From: Streptomyces sp. NBC_01260
GTDB lineage: Bacteria > Actinomycetota > Actinomycetes > Streptomycetales > Streptomycetaceae
NCBI RefSeq assembly: GCF_036226405.1
Contig: NZ_CP108464.1
Location: 7,068,001 to 7,132,000, forward strand
Length of the DNA: 64,000 nucleotides
Reading direction: 5' to 3'
The position numbers and the translations under genes are program-made. A model generated the notes under the pieces. It was given only the letters and a program-made list of their open reading frames with translations, was not told the DNA's origin and did no database searches. This document shows positions 56,238 to 64,000 of the stretch, in pieces (positions within the stretch are counted from its first letter, which is position 1; each line of letters opens with the position of its first letter).

Positions 56238-57527
56238 CTACTGCCCGCTCTGGCTCTGGCCCGGGCTCTGACTCTGGCCCGCGCCGAGGCCGCGCGCCGG
56301 TCCCTGGCAGCCCTGGGCCGCCGCGATGCCCAGCGCCACCAGCAGCGTCACCACGACGAAGACGACGAGCCGCTGCCGCAGCAGCCGGGGGTTGGCGGGA
56401 CGCCGTCCGGTCGAGGTCGTACGGGCGCCGGGCCGGGTGCCCGGCCTGCCGTTCGTCCCGTTCGCACCCTGCTGCCGCCTACCGGAACCCGTCGTGCTGC
56501 GCGGCTGCCGGTCCGGGCGTGAACCCCCGGTGCGGGGCGACGCCGGGCGTGGTCGCGCCGTCTGTCGGCTCTGCGGGCGCGACATCGGGGCGGGACCGGG
56601 CGCACGGCGGGTGTGCTGCTCGGTGTACGGGCCGTTGAGGCGGCCCGTCGGCCGGTCCGCCTCCTGCGCGGAGCGCTGGGCCGGTGGCCGGCTCTCGTGC
56701 AGCCCCTGCGCCTCCCGCGCGGCGATCTCCTTGAGCCGCATGGAGAGTTGGAGCGTGCTCGGCCGTTCCTCCGGGTCCTTCGCCAGACAGGCGCTCACCA
56801 GCGGAGCGAGTGCGTCGTGCACGTCGTACAACTGCGGCTCCTCGTGCACCACGCGGTAGAGCATTACCTCGGAACTGCCGTGCCCGAAGGGTGAATCGGC
56901 CATCGCCGCGTACGCCAGCGTGGCACCGAGCGAGAAGACGTCCGTCGCGGGTGTCACCGCCGCACCCCGCACCTGCTCGGGCGCGAGGAACCCCGGCGAA
57001 CCCACCGCCGTACCGACGTGCGTGAGGGTGGACGCCCCGGTCGCCCAGGCGATCCCGAAGTCGATGATCCGCGGGCCCTTGGGGGAGAGGAGGATGTTCG
57101 ACGGCTTCAGGTCGCGATGGACCACGCCCGCCTCGTGCACCGCCACCAGACCCTCGGAGAGCGCCGCCCCGATCGAGGCCACCTCGGCGGCCGACAGCGG
57201 ACCCTCCTCGGCCACCTTGTCGTGCAGCGAGGGCCCCGGGACGTACTGCGTGGCGAACCACGGGCGCTCCGCCTCCAGATCGGCGGCCACCAGCCGGGCC
57301 GTGCAGCCGCCGCGGATCCGCCGGGCGGCGGACACCTCGCGGGCGAACCGCGAACGGAACTCCTGGTCCTCCGCCAGATCGGGGCGGATCACCTTCAGCG
57401 CCACCCGCTGGCCGCGCCGGTCCGAACCGAGGTAGACGACACCCATGCCGCCCGCTCCGAGCCGCCGGTGCAGCCTGAACGAACCGACGACACGCGGGTC
57501 CTCGCGCCGGAGCCGCATCATCGCCAT
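56238..57527 (-). CDS. Membrane-anchored Ser/Thr protein kinase (PknB-like)
   Basis: 429 residues. The kinase domain fills residues 12-275: glycine loop LGAGGMGVVYLG, VALKVI lysine, VHRDLKPSNILL catalytic loop, DFGIA metal-binding Asp and SPGFLAPEQ. A Pro/Arg/Gly-rich linker (about 290-385) leads to one transmembrane helix (LVVFVVVTLLVALGIAAAQG) and a short outer tail of Gly/Ser/Gln repeats. There are no PASTA repeats, so no peptidoglycan sensor is evident. Stands alone. Confidence 0.92.
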   Translation of the reverse strand: MAMMRLRREDPRVVGSFRLHRRLGAGGMGVVYLGSDRRGQRVALKVIRPDLAEDQEFRSRFAREVSAARRIRGGCTARLVAADLEAERPWFATQYVPGPSLHDKVAEEGPLSAAEVASIGAALSEGLVAVHEAGVVHRDLKPSNILLSPKGPRIIDFGIAWATGASTLTHVGTAVGSPGFLAPEQVRGAAVTPATDVFSLGATLAYAAMADSPFGHGSSEVMLYRVVHEEPQLYDVHDALAPLVSACLAKDPEERPSTLQLSMRLKEIAAREAQGLHESRPPAQRSAQEADRPTGRLNGPYTEQHTRRAPGPAPMSRPQSRQTARPRPASPRTGGSRPDRQPRSTTGSGRRQQGANGTNGRPGTRPGARTTSTGRRPANPRLLRQRLVVFVVVTLLVALGIAAAQGCQGPARGLGAGQSQSPGQSQSGQ

Positions 57528-57852
57528 GTCTGCCCATCCCCGCTGCCTGGTCCGCCTGACGAGGCACAGCTTACGTACCCGCCGCCCGGGGCGCTCAGAG
57601 GCCGCGCCCTCGCCGGCGAATCGATTGTCAGTGCCGGGGCGGAATCGTGAGGAGTGGTCAGGGAGCCGCGGAGCCAGGCTCCCCGGCCCGTGCGAGATCT
57701 CAAAGATCCGTCACAGACGGGGGATTGGATCAGTGAAGGGCGATCGATCCGAGACGGTCCTGGATGCCGGGAACACGACCCGTACGTATGAAGTGGTGGC
57801 CTCCGGAGCAGGCCGCCGGGTGGCGCCACCGGCCCGCCGAGGAGTGGTCGGA
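57528..57852. other. Region upstream of the kinase, no confirmed gene
   Basis: About 325 bp. Frames are open on both strands but without motifs. It should hold the kinase promoter and the start signals of the small ORF that follows. Confidence 0.35.
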
Positions 57853-58026
57853 GTGAGTGAAGTCACGCTCCCCCGTGGCCTTGAAGGCATGGAGGTGCCC
57901 CTCTTCGGATCGGTGGTGCGCACAGCCCGCTTCATGGCGGCCGGGGTCCTCGCCCTCGTCGGGCAACCGATACCCAGGGAGGGTGCCTCCGGGGGTTCCC
58001 TCGGGGATGACCCCAAGATCCAGTAG
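57853..58026 (+). CDS. Possible small membrane-active protein
   Basis: A 57-codon frame from GTG 57853 has GAGGAG eight bases upstream. The product has one hydrophobic stretch (RFMAAGVLALVGQPIP) between polar ends. Third-position bias is moderate, and an opposing minus-strand frame (to 57730) is also open, so coding status is unsure. I do not recognise the family. Confidence 0.35.
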   Translation: MSEVTLPRGLEGMEVPLFGSVVRTARFMAAGVLALVGQPIPREGASGGSLGDDPKIQ

Positions 58027-58212
58027 GCCCGTCTCCACCCAGGGGAGTACGCCGGCTACCCACGGCTCATCCTCCGGGAGGCCCGGCATTCGGTACGCGG
58101 GCATGACGCCGCCCGTCCGCCGCATCCCTAATGTTGAAGTCATGCGGCGGGCGTCGCACTCGTCCCCCGAGGCCACACGCCCGCCGCTCCACATCAGGTC
58201 AGGAGAGGAACC

Positions 58213-58422
58213 ATGGCGGACACGGCAGCGCGGACCATGATCCGCACGCAGGGACGCAGGGCTTACGCCTCGTTCGGCAGCCGCCCGTCGGCCGGCAAGC
58301 GCCACCCGCTGGTGGCGACAGCCATGGTTCTTCCTCTGGCGGCCCTGCTCACCGTCGTCTTCGGCGGCTGGGAAGCGGTGGTCACACAGGCGTCGTCCGT
58401 GGGCGTGATGCTGGGGCGCTGA
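58213..58422 (+). CDS. Small single-helix membrane protein
   Basis: 69 residues. A basic N-terminal half (RTQGRRAYASFGSR) is followed by one membrane helix (PLVATAMVLPLAALLTVVFGGW) and a short outer tail. AGGAGAGG four bases before the ATG is a strong ribosome site. The family has no known function. Confidence 0.65.
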   Translation: MADTAARTMIRTQGRRAYASFGSRPSAGKRHPLVATAMVLPLAALLTVVFGGWEAVVTQASSVGVMLGR

Positions 58423-58659
58423 GCGGCGCCCCGGGTCCGGAAGAGCGGTTCGGACCGGGACATCCGGCCAACAACCCCGTGGGGACGGGGGTGCGGCGGA
58501 CGGCAGCGTTTGTCCGGTCAGCTGGGGAGCTGACCGGACATCGCGCTGTCCGGGGCCCTTTCCGCGGCCGGGGAGCGACCGGCCCTCGTGACCCGCGTAC
58601 GCTCCTCGGCGGACCCGGTGCCGGCCGGGCCCGCCGATCCTGCGCCACCGGAGGAGACC

Positions 58660-59742
58660 GTGACCACCGCAGTCATGCGTGCGCTGGGCGCCCTCGCCCA
58701 CGAAGCGGCCCATGCGCCTGCCCCGGCCGGCTGCGACTGCCCGCCGCCGGCCGTGCTCGCGGACCGGGCGGACGGCACCGTGGTCCGCAGCGGCCCCGTC
58801 GTCGCCAAGGCCCACGCTCCCGGTACGGACACCGCCGCCCTGGCCGTACGCCTCTGGCTGGCGGCCCGCCCCGGCCTGGCGGACGTCCTGCTCGCACCCT
58901 TGCCCGTGGAGCCCCCGACGGCCCCGGTGAAGGCCGCCACGCCCTTCGTCCCCTCGTCGCCGTACCTCACCGAGCTCCACGGCCGCCCGGTCAGCCTGTG
59001 GCCCCACGGGAGGCCGGTGGATCCGGGTGACCCGGACGCGGCGCCGTGGGAGGAGGCCGCCGCGCTCCTGGCGCGCCTCCACAGCACCGCGCTCCCGCCT
59101 CCCGCGCCCCCGGCCGCGCAGCCTCCCGTGCCCCCGGCGGCGCGGTCTTCCGCTACCCCGGCCGCGCGGCCGCTCGTGCTCCCGGTGATGCGGGGGCCGG
59201 CGAAGGCCGCTCTCGCCGTGGACCGGATGTGTGCGGCACGCCCCGGACATCCGTCCGTCGCGCCCGTGCTCGCGGCCTGGCGGCGACTGCCCGCCTGGGC
59301 CCGTGACGAGACCCCCGCCCCCGCGCACCGCGCGCGCTTCCTCTGCCACGGCGATCTGCACCTGGGCCAGCTCGTCCGGCACCCCGCCCCGGACGGCCGC
59401 TGGCTGCTGATCGACGTCGATGACGCGGGCACCGGCGACGCCACCTGGGATCTGGCCCGGCCCGCGGCCTGGTACGCGGCCGGACTGCTTCCGCCCGACG
59501 TCTGGTTCCGGTTCGTGGACGCCTACCGGGCCGCCGGGGGCCCAGCGCTGTCCGCCGAGGGCGATCCCTGGCCCGAGTTGGACGTCGCCGCCCGCGCCCT
59601 GACCGTGCAGACCGCTGCGCTGGCCCTCGCGAAGTCCGCGGCGGAGGCCAGGGATCCGGATGAGGTGGAACAGATGATGATCGCGGCCTGTGCCCGAATT
59701 GCGGCTCTCCCGCCCGAGTTGGCCGCCGGGCACGCGTCGTAG
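58660..59742 (+). CDS. Aminoglycoside phosphotransferase-like kinase (APH/choline kinase fold)
   Basis: About 360 residues. The catalytic loop FLCHGDLHLGQLVRH and the metal-binding IDVDDAGTGDATWDLARP are the APH signature. The N-lobe keeps VVAKAH as the probable ATP lysine. An Ala/Pro-rich insert lies around residues 145-180. The GTG at 58660 with GGAGG upstream is preferred to GTG 58588. The substrate is unknown and resistance should not be assumed. Confidence 0.82.
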   Translation: MTTAVMRALGALAHEAAHAPAPAGCDCPPPAVLADRADGTVVRSGPVVAKAHAPGTDTAALAVRLWLAARPGLADVLLAPLPVEPPTAPVKAATPFVPSSPYLTELHGRPVSLWPHGRPVDPGDPDAAPWEEAAALLARLHSTALPPPAPPAAQPPVPPAARSSATPAARPLVLPVMRGPAKAALAVDRMCAARPGHPSVAPVLAAWRRLPAWARDETPAPAHRARFLCHGDLHLGQLVRHPAPDGRWLLIDVDDAGTGDATWDLARPAAWYAAGLLPPDVWFRFVDAYRAAGGPALSAEGDPWPELDVAARALTVQTAALALAKSAAEARDPDEVEQMMIAACARIAALPPELAAGHAS

Positions 59743-59810
59743 GGTGAACCGACCGTCGGCGGGCACGCATTCCGGCGACGGCTAACCGACGGCGAGGAGT
59801 GAGCCCGAAC

Positions 59811-60095
59811 ATGCAGTGTCCCAAGTGCCATGCACAGATGCACACGTACAACCGCAACGGCATTCAGATCGAGCAGTGCAGCGGCTGCCGGGGGATATTC
59901 CTGGACTACGGCGAGCTGGAGTCCCTGACCCGCATGGAAGCGCAGTGGACGCAGCAGGCTCCGCCTCCGCCGCAGGCCCCGCAGGCCTACCCGGCCGCCC
60001 CCGCACCCGCCTGGGGTGCCCCGCAGCAGCACCACGGCGGTCACCACGGCCACTACCGGCAGAAGAGCTTCGGCCGGATGCTCTTCTCGTCCTGA
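59811..60095 (+). CDS. TFIIB-type zinc-ribbon protein
   Basis: 94 residues. The N-terminal zinc ribbon has two Cys pairs: QCPKCHAQMH and QCSGCRGIFLDYGELESL, a zf-TFIIB-like domain. The C-terminal half is Pro/Ala/Gln-rich then His/Gly-rich (HHGGHHGH) and ends in QKSFGRMLF. Function unknown. ATG 59811 lies about 11 bases after GAGGAG. Two terminators follow. Confidence 0.83.
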   Translation: MQCPKCHAQMHTYNRNGIQIEQCSGCRGIFLDYGELESLTRMEAQWTQQAPPPPQAPQAYPAAPAPAWGAPQQHHGGHHGHYRQKSFGRMLFSS

Positions 60096-60104
60096 CCCGG
60101 TTCG

Positions 60105-60145
60105 CGCGCTGCGGTCCGGACGGTACGCGTCCGGACCGCAGCGCG
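60105..60145 (+). terminator. Terminator of the zinc-ribbon gene
   Basis: A perfect 18-bp stem (60105-60122 with 60128-60145) with loop GTACG, 10 bp past the stop codon. Confidence 0.85.
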
Positions 60146-60162
60146 GCTGCGCGCGGCAACGA

Positions 60163-60196
60163 CGAAGCCCCGGTCGTCGAGACGACCGGGGCTTCG
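60163..60196. terminator. Terminator of the tRNA array
   Basis: CGAAGCCCCGGTCG (60163-60176) pairs with CGACCGGGGCTTCG (60183-60196), loop TCGAGA. It lies 6 bp past the last tRNA on the minus strand and back-to-back with the previous terminator. Confidence 0.85.
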
Positions 60197-60201
60197 GACT
60201 G

Positions 60202-60273
60202 TGCGCGATACTGGGATTGAACCAGTGACCTCTTCCGTGTCAGGGAAGCGCTCTCCCGCTGAGCTAATCGCGC
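60202..60273 (-). tRNA. tRNA-Val (GAC)
   Basis: 72-nt cloverleaf. Acceptor stem GCGCGAT/ATCGCGC, anticodon loop CTGACAC (anticodon GAC), T-arm ACTGG-TTCAATC-CCAGT. CCA is not encoded. Last gene of the five-tRNA array. Confidence 0.97.
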
Positions 60274-60296
60274 AGGGTGACCCTGCGTGTACTGCG

Positions 60297-60368
60297 TGCG
60301 CGATACTGGGATTGAACCAGTGACCTCTTCCGTGTCAGGGAAGCGCTCTCCCGCTGAGCTAATCGCGC
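60297..60368 (-). tRNA. tRNA-Val (GAC), second copy
   Basis: Identical over all 72 nt to the copy at 60202-60273, separated by 23 bp. Anticodon GAC. CCA not encoded. Confidence 0.97.
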
Positions 60369-60387
60369 GGGGGTCCTTGCGGACCGG

Positions 60388-60459
60388 TGGACGATACTGG
60401 GATTGAACCAGTGACCCCTTCCGTGTCAGGGAAGTGCTCTCCCGCTGAGCTAATCGTCC
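60388..60459 (-). tRNA. tRNA-Val (GAC), variant copy
   Basis: Same anticodon loop as the other two, but the acceptor stem is GGACGAT/ATCGTCC with compensatory pairs, and the D-stem/variable region differs at two positions. Still a complete cloverleaf. Confidence 0.96.
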
Positions 60460-60463
60460 TTGG

Positions 60464-60534
60464 AGGTGGAGACGGGATTTGAACCCGTGTAGACGGCTTT
60501 GCAGGCCGTTGCCTCGCCTCTCGGCCACTCCACC
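60464..60534 (-). tRNA. tRNA-Cys (GCA)
   Basis: 71-nt cloverleaf with acceptor GGTGGAG/CTCCACC, anticodon loop CTGCAAA (GCA). The 3' CCA is encoded at 60463-60461, unlike in the Val genes. Confidence 0.96.
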
Positions 60535-60572
60535 AGGGATGGGGGTTCGGGAAGGATCCCCCACCTTCTGCG

Positions 60573-60645
60573 AGCGGACGACCAGGTTCGAACTGGCGAC
60601 CTCAACCTTGGCAAGGTTGCGCTCTACCAACTGAGCTACGTCCGC
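60573..60645 (-). tRNA. tRNA-Gly (GCC)
   Basis: 73-nt cloverleaf with acceptor GCGGACG/CGTCCGC, anticodon loop TTGCCAA (GCC), T-arm CCAGG/CCTGG type. First gene of the array. CCA not encoded. Confidence 0.97.
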
Positions 60646-60784
60646 TTGTCGGTTCCGGTTCACTTGCGCGTCCCGGCGACGTGATGAACTCTAGCGGATT
60701 CCGGGGCCAGTACAAAAACGCGTTTGTGCAGCGTGCTGAGGTGCGCTCGCCCCGGCGCAGGTCACCGTGGGCCGTCCTAGACTC

Positions 60785-61846
60785 ATGGACGTGTTCGACC
60801 TTGCCCCAATGGCCCGCTTCGGCGGCCTCGTCGCCTCCGGCCTGCAGGACGTGACCAGCGATCCCGCAGCCCTCGACTCGTCTGGCTTCTGGGCCGTATC
60901 TGCCGATTTCGATGGCCGGCTGGTCTGTGCCCGCTTCGCCACCGTACGCACCGCCGCGGTGCCCGCCCCGGTGCGGGGTGCCTGGCGCGGGCCCGCCGCC
61001 GGTGACTGGAACTCGTCCCTGGACCGTGCCGCCTACCTCGCCGGCGTGCGTCGCATCCGGGAGTACATCGCGGCGGGCGAGGTCTACCAGGCCAACCTCT
61101 GCCGGGTGATGACGGCCCGGCTGCCCGACCCGGCCGCCGCGGACGTGGACGCCCTCACCTCGCTGCTGGCCCGCGGCAACCCGGCCCCGTACGCAGGAAC
61201 GATTCGGCTGCCCGCGCACGGCGTGGAGATCGCGACCGCGTCCCCCGAGCTGTTCCTCCGCAGGGACGGCCGCACGGTCGAGTCCGGGCCGATCAAGGGC
61301 ACCGGCCGCACCGAGGACGATCTGCTGGAGAAGGACTACGCCGAGAACGTGATGATCGTCGACCTGGTCCGCAACGACCTCGGACGGGTCTGCGCCACCG
61401 GATCGGTCCGCGTTCCGGATCTCTGCGCGGTCGAGAAGCACCCGGGCCTCGTCCACCTCGTCTCCACGGTGCGCGGCCTGCTGGCGGAGGGCACCGGCTG
61501 GCCGGAACTCCTCGCCGCCGCCTTCCCGCCCGGTTCGGTCACCGGCGCCCCGAAATCCAGTGCGCTGAGGATCATCGCGGAACTGGAGACCGCCCCGCGC
61601 GGCCCGTACTGCGGCGGCATCGGCTGGGTGGACGCCGACCGCGCCACCGCCTCGCTCGCCGTGGGCATCCGGACCTTCTGGACCGACCGCACCGGGGCGG
61701 CCCCCGTCCTGCGCTTCGGCACCGGCGCCGGCATCACCTGGGGCTCGGATCCGGAACGCGAATGGGACGAGACCGAACTCAAGGCGTCCAGGCTGCTCGC
61801 GGTAGCGTCGGGCGCATACGAAGCAAACGGAAGGACCGCACCATGA
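60785..61846 (+). CDS. pabB: Aminodeoxychorismate synthase component I-like chorismate-binding enzyme
   Basis: 353 residues. The chorismate-binding fold is shown by IREYIAAGEVYQANLCR, ASPELFLR, SGPIKGTGRTEDD, ENVMIVDLVRNDLGRV and GSVTGAPKSSALRII. These supply the Mg2+ and chorismate ligands of PabB/TrpE enzymes. Pairing with pabC (ATGA overlap) points to p-aminobenzoate for folate. There is no glutaminase domain, so PabA must be elsewhere. TAGACT at 60778-60783 lies 7 bp before an in-frame GTG (60791), so the true start may be that codon on a leaderless mRNA. Confidence 0.88.
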   Translation: MDVFDLAPMARFGGLVASGLQDVTSDPAALDSSGFWAVSADFDGRLVCARFATVRTAAVPAPVRGAWRGPAAGDWNSSLDRAAYLAGVRRIREYIAAGEVYQANLCRVMTARLPDPAAADVDALTSLLARGNPAPYAGTIRLPAHGVEIATASPELFLRRDGRTVESGPIKGTGRTEDDLLEKDYAENVMIVDLVRNDLGRVCATGSVRVPDLCAVEKHPGLVHLVSTVRGLLAEGTGWPELLAAAFPPGSVTGAPKSSALRIIAELETAPRGPYCGGIGWVDADRATASLAVGIRTFWTDRTGAAPVLRFGTGAGITWGSDPEREWDETELKASRLLAVASGAYEANGRTAP

Positions 61847-62664
61847 GGATCTGGGTCAACGGCGAACTGCGGGCCGCCGATGACGCCCGGGTGTCCGTGC
61901 TCGACCACGGGCTCACCGTGGGCGACGGCATCTTCGAGACGGTCAGGACCACCGACGGCAGGCCCTTCGCGCTCACCCGGCACCTCGACCGGCTGGCCCG
62001 CTCCGCCCGGGGCCTCGGTCTGCCGGCGCCGGACCTGGACGAGGTGCGCCGGGCCTGCGCCGCCGTCATCGAGGCCAACCCGGCCGCCCTCGGCCGGCTG
62101 CGGATCACGTACACCGGAGGCATCTCGCCGCTCGGGTCCGACCGCGGCACAGCAGGCCCCGGACTGGTCGTCGCCCTCGGGGAGGTGAAGCGCCGCCCGG
62201 ACACCACGGCGGTCATCACCGTCCCCTGGACGCGCAACGAACGCGGCGCGCTCGCCGGGCTCAAGACCACCTCGTACGCGGAGAACGTCGTCGCGCTCGC
62301 CCGCGCCCACGAGCGGGGTGCCACCGAGGCGCTCTTCGCCAACACCGTCGGACAGCTCTGCGAGGGCACCGGGTCCAATGTCTTCGTCGTCCTGGACGGC
62401 CAGCTGCACACCCCGCCGGTCGCCTCCGGCTGCCTGGCCGGGATCACCCGCGCGCTGGCGGTGGAATGGACCGGGGCGCAGGAGACCGAGCTGCCGTTCG
62501 ACGTGCTGGAACGGGCCGAGGAGATCTTTCTGACCTCCACGCTCCGTGACATCCAGTCCGTCCACCGGGTCGACGGCAGGGAGCTGCCCGGCGGCCCCGG
62601 CCCGGTGACCACCAAGGCCATGAGCGTCTTCGGCGAGCGGGCCGGCAACGACCTGGACCCGTAG
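61843..62664 (+). CDS. pabC: 4-amino-4-deoxychorismate lyase, class IV aminotransferase family
   Basis: 273 residues, fold-type IV PLP enzyme. VSVLDHGLTVGDGIFETVRT marks the N-terminus, Lys in LAGLKTTSYAENVVALARAHE is the PLP lysine, TEALFANTVGQLCEGTGSNVF binds the phosphate, and EEIFLTSTLRDIQSV ends the pocket. It should release pyruvate and p-aminobenzoate from aminodeoxychorismate made by the preceding enzyme. Start overlaps pabB by ATGA. A D-amino acid or branched-chain role is less likely given context. Confidence 0.88.
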   Translation: MRIWVNGELRAADDARVSVLDHGLTVGDGIFETVRTTDGRPFALTRHLDRLARSARGLGLPAPDLDEVRRACAAVIEANPAALGRLRITYTGGISPLGSDRGTAGPGLVVALGEVKRRPDTTAVITVPWTRNERGALAGLKTTSYAENVVALARAHERGATEALFANTVGQLCEGTGSNVFVVLDGQLHTPPVASGCLAGITRALAVEWTGAQETELPFDVLERAEEIFLTSTLRDIQSVHRVDGRELPGGPGPVTTKAMSVFGERAGNDLDP

Positions 62665-62682
62665 GCCGGGTCCGCGAAGTAA

Positions 62683-62715
62683 CGGCCGCCCGCCCGCGCG
62701 ATGCGGGGGCGGCCG
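62683..62715 (+). terminator. Terminator of pabBC
   Basis: CGGCCGCC (62683-62690) pairs with GGCGGCCG (62708-62715), with further pairing of inner G/C runs. AAAAT follows, 19 bp past pabC. Confidence 0.7.
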
Positions 62716-62760
62716 AAAATGCGGATGACGGCTCCGCGTTCGGGGGATAGAAATCCCCTG

Positions 62761-63597
62761 ATGACCACCACACTCCGGCCTTCCGGGCCGATCCAGTCAG
62801 GCGCCGACGGCGCACAGGAGCGCGCGTACGACGTGTGCGACAACGGGCGGCCCGTCGGCGCCGTCGAGATCGGCACCGAGCCGGGGCCGGCCGGCGGAGT
62901 GGGCCTGCTGCGGTCCCTGCGGATCGACGAGCCAGTCCGCAGGCGCGGCCGGGGGACCATCGCCGCCCTGGCTGCCGAAGAGGTGCTGCGCGGCTGGGGC
63001 TGCACCCAGGTGCGTACGGAAGTCGCCGCCGCCGAAACCGCTGCGCAGCGGCTCGCCTCCGCGCTCGGCTACACCGAGCGCAGCAGGAACATGATCAAGT
63101 CGCTGCCGTCGGTCCCCCCGGCCCTGCCCGGCCGGCTGACCGCACGCCCGATGACGCCCGGGGAGTTCGCGCGGTGGCAGGACGGGGCCATCGCCGCGTA
63201 CGCGGAGAGCCTGGTCACCCGGGGCACCTCGCGGGAGACCGCTCTGCGGGCCGCCCGCACCTCCCACGCCGGGCACCTGCCGGACGGCCTGGCCACCGAG
63301 GGCGCCCATCTGCACTTCCTGCTCCACGACGGCGAGCCCGTGGGGTACGTCTGGGTGGCCCGGTTCGAGATGCACCCCGGTCTGCTCGTCGGCTACGTGT
63401 TCGACGTGGAGGTGAACGAGGAGTTCCGGGGCCGGGGGTACGGGCGGGCGCTGATGCTCCAGGCGGAGCGCATCGCTCTCGCGGCGGGCGACGAGCGGCT
63501 GGGCCTGCACGTGGTCACGGCCAACACACCCGCGGTCCGGCTGTACGAGTCGCTGGGCTACGAACCGACCCAGTACAACCTGACCAAGCAGCTCTAG
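62761..63597 (+). CDS. GNAT N-acetyltransferase with two GNAT halves
   Basis: 278 residues. The first half has a GNAT core with LRIDEPVRRRGRGTIAALAAEE and SALGYTERSRNM. The second half has DVEVNEEFRGRGYGRALMLQAE and ESLGYEPTQYN. Both keep the acetyl-CoA R-G-x-G loop, so this looks like a true tandem GNAT as in mycothiol-type acetyltransferases, although the substrate is not known. The TAG stop codon is part of the CTAG at the left end of a MITE-like element, so the last codon context may have been shaped by insertion. Confidence 0.86.
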   Translation: MTTTLRPSGPIQSGADGAQERAYDVCDNGRPVGAVEIGTEPGPAGGVGLLRSLRIDEPVRRRGRGTIAALAAEEVLRGWGCTQVRTEVAAAETAAQRLASALGYTERSRNMIKSLPSVPPALPGRLTARPMTPGEFARWQDGAIAAYAESLVTRGTSRETALRAARTSHAGHLPDGLATEGAHLHFLLHDGEPVGYVWVARFEMHPGLLVGYVFDVEVNEEFRGRGYGRALMLQAERIALAAGDERLGLHVVTANTPAVRLYESLGYEPTQYNLTKQL

Positions 63598-63759
63598 GGC
63601 CTCTCGTTTGGATCAGGCCGGGCTCACGGGGTCCGGCACGCACATCTGCGGCGTTGTCGTCGGTCGCCAATGCTCCGCATTGACTCCCTCCTCCGCCCTG
63701 CAGCTGCACGCACCGGACCCCGCTCCCTGATCCGGTCTGATCCAAACGAAAGGCCCTAG
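63594..63759. mobile_element. MITE-like element with 28-bp terminal inverted repeats
   Basis: The ends at 63594-63621 and 63759-63732 are inverted repeats with 26 of 28 matches, both starting CTAGGGCCT and containing TCGTTTGGATCAG. Similarity continues inward through GGGGTCCGG and CTGC blocks to about 60 bp. The 166-bp length has no coding capacity. CTAG at both edges could be a target duplication. It has the form of a non-autonomous element mobilised by an IS5-like transposase. No transposase is in the window. Confidence 0.75.
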
Positions 63760-63781
63760 GCCCTGCGCCGCGCCCGGGGCC

Positions 63782-64000
63782 TCAGCCCTGTCCGGCGAGC
63801 AGCCGGTCGGCGATCTCCTCGATCCGCTCTCGCAGGCCTTCCTGGCTCTTGCCGCCGTCCAGCCGCTCTCCGCCGATCACATAGGTCGGGGTGCCGGTGA
63901 CCCCGATGGCCTTGCCCTCGGCCTGGTCGGCGTCGACGATCAGCAGGTGCCGACCGTCGATCAGGGCGGTGTCGAACTCCTCGGCGTCCAGGCCGAGTTC
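63782..64000 (-). CDS. DsbA-family oxidoreductase (C-terminal part, truncated by window edge)
   Basis: 72 codons to the stop at 63782, open at the right edge. The segment AIGVTGTPTYVIGGERLDGGKS holds the cis-proline loop (GTPT) of the thioredoxin fold, and the C-terminal helix (LRERIEEIADRLLAG) matches DsbA/FrnE-type proteins that act as disulfide oxidoreductases or isomerases. The CxxC site is outside the window. It is separated from the MITE by about 20 bp. Confidence 0.75.
   Translation of the reverse strand, partial: ELGLDAEEFDTALIDGRHLLIVDADQAEGKAIGVTGTPTYVIGGERLDGGKSQEGLRERIEEIADRLLAGQG

Overview
The window is high-GC DNA. Its genes carry a strong G/C bias at third codon positions, use many GTG starts, have GGAGG-type ribosome sites, and often overlap by ATGA or GTGA. 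The family content (argCJBDR with argGH, a BluB-CobT fusion, a HelR-type helicase, MocR and GlxA regulators, DUF1918 and DUF5997 proteins, a tRNA-Gly/Cys/Val array) points to a chromosomal core region of a Streptomyces. From memory the order resembles the arg-met-cob region of S. coelicolor; I could not check this.

Layout. 1-7.7 kb: tail of a regulator, a NUDIX hydrolase, a 3-hydroxyacyl-CoA dehydrogenase, a secreted GHL10-type glycosidase, a DUF1918 protein, an EamA transporter sharing its start-codon bases with a divergent MocR regulator, a GNAT and a catalytically degenerate histidine phosphatase. 7.8-16.6 kb: MMPL transporter, HTH-Clp_N protein under twin operators, cyclophilin, DinB protein, HTH-less LysR-like protein, DUF5997 protein, GAPDH, GlxA-type regulator, VOC protein. 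17-23.4 kb is more accessory: GNAT, membrane protein, truncated Ni/Co permease behind a Nur-like box, MerR/HEAT pair, SDR and PPOX genes with a divergent TetR. 23.6-35 kb: argCJBDR from an ARG-box promoter, then an L,D-transpeptidase, flavin-type and DHFR-like proteins, argG, argH and an aldo/keto reductase. No argF is present. 35-40.3 kb: HelR-type ATPase preceded by a glycosyltransferase remnant and a rifamycin-associated element, then a TetR-MFS operon. 40.3-48.5 kb: acyltransferase, GDPD, sigma factor, GNAT, two membrane proteins, metNIQ behind a Cys/Met leader peptide, GNAT. 48.6-55.3 kb: cobalamin genes (CbiET, BluB-CobT, CysG/CobA). 55.3-64 kb: TrmH methyltransferase, Ser/Thr kinase, small proteins, an APH-like kinase, five tRNAs, pabB-pabC, GNAT, a MITE-like element and the tail of a DsbA-family protein.

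How it works together. The largest module is arginine synthesis: ArgR is the last gene of the operon it is expected to repress. Methionine import and corrinoid synthesis lie close together and are linked through methionine synthase. The most striking finding is at 37.2-37.7 kb: a near-perfect rifamycin-associated element faces a broken glycosyltransferase gene whose N-terminus looks like a rifampicin glycosyltransferase, with a HelR-type RNA-polymerase-protecting ATPase immediately downstream. This reads as a rifamycin-resistance locus that lost drug inactivation and kept target protection. Other strong regulatory signals are the Nur box in front of a broken nickel permease, the double TGTCAAC/GTTGACA operator of the Clp_N protein, and several promoters arranged for leaderless mRNAs.
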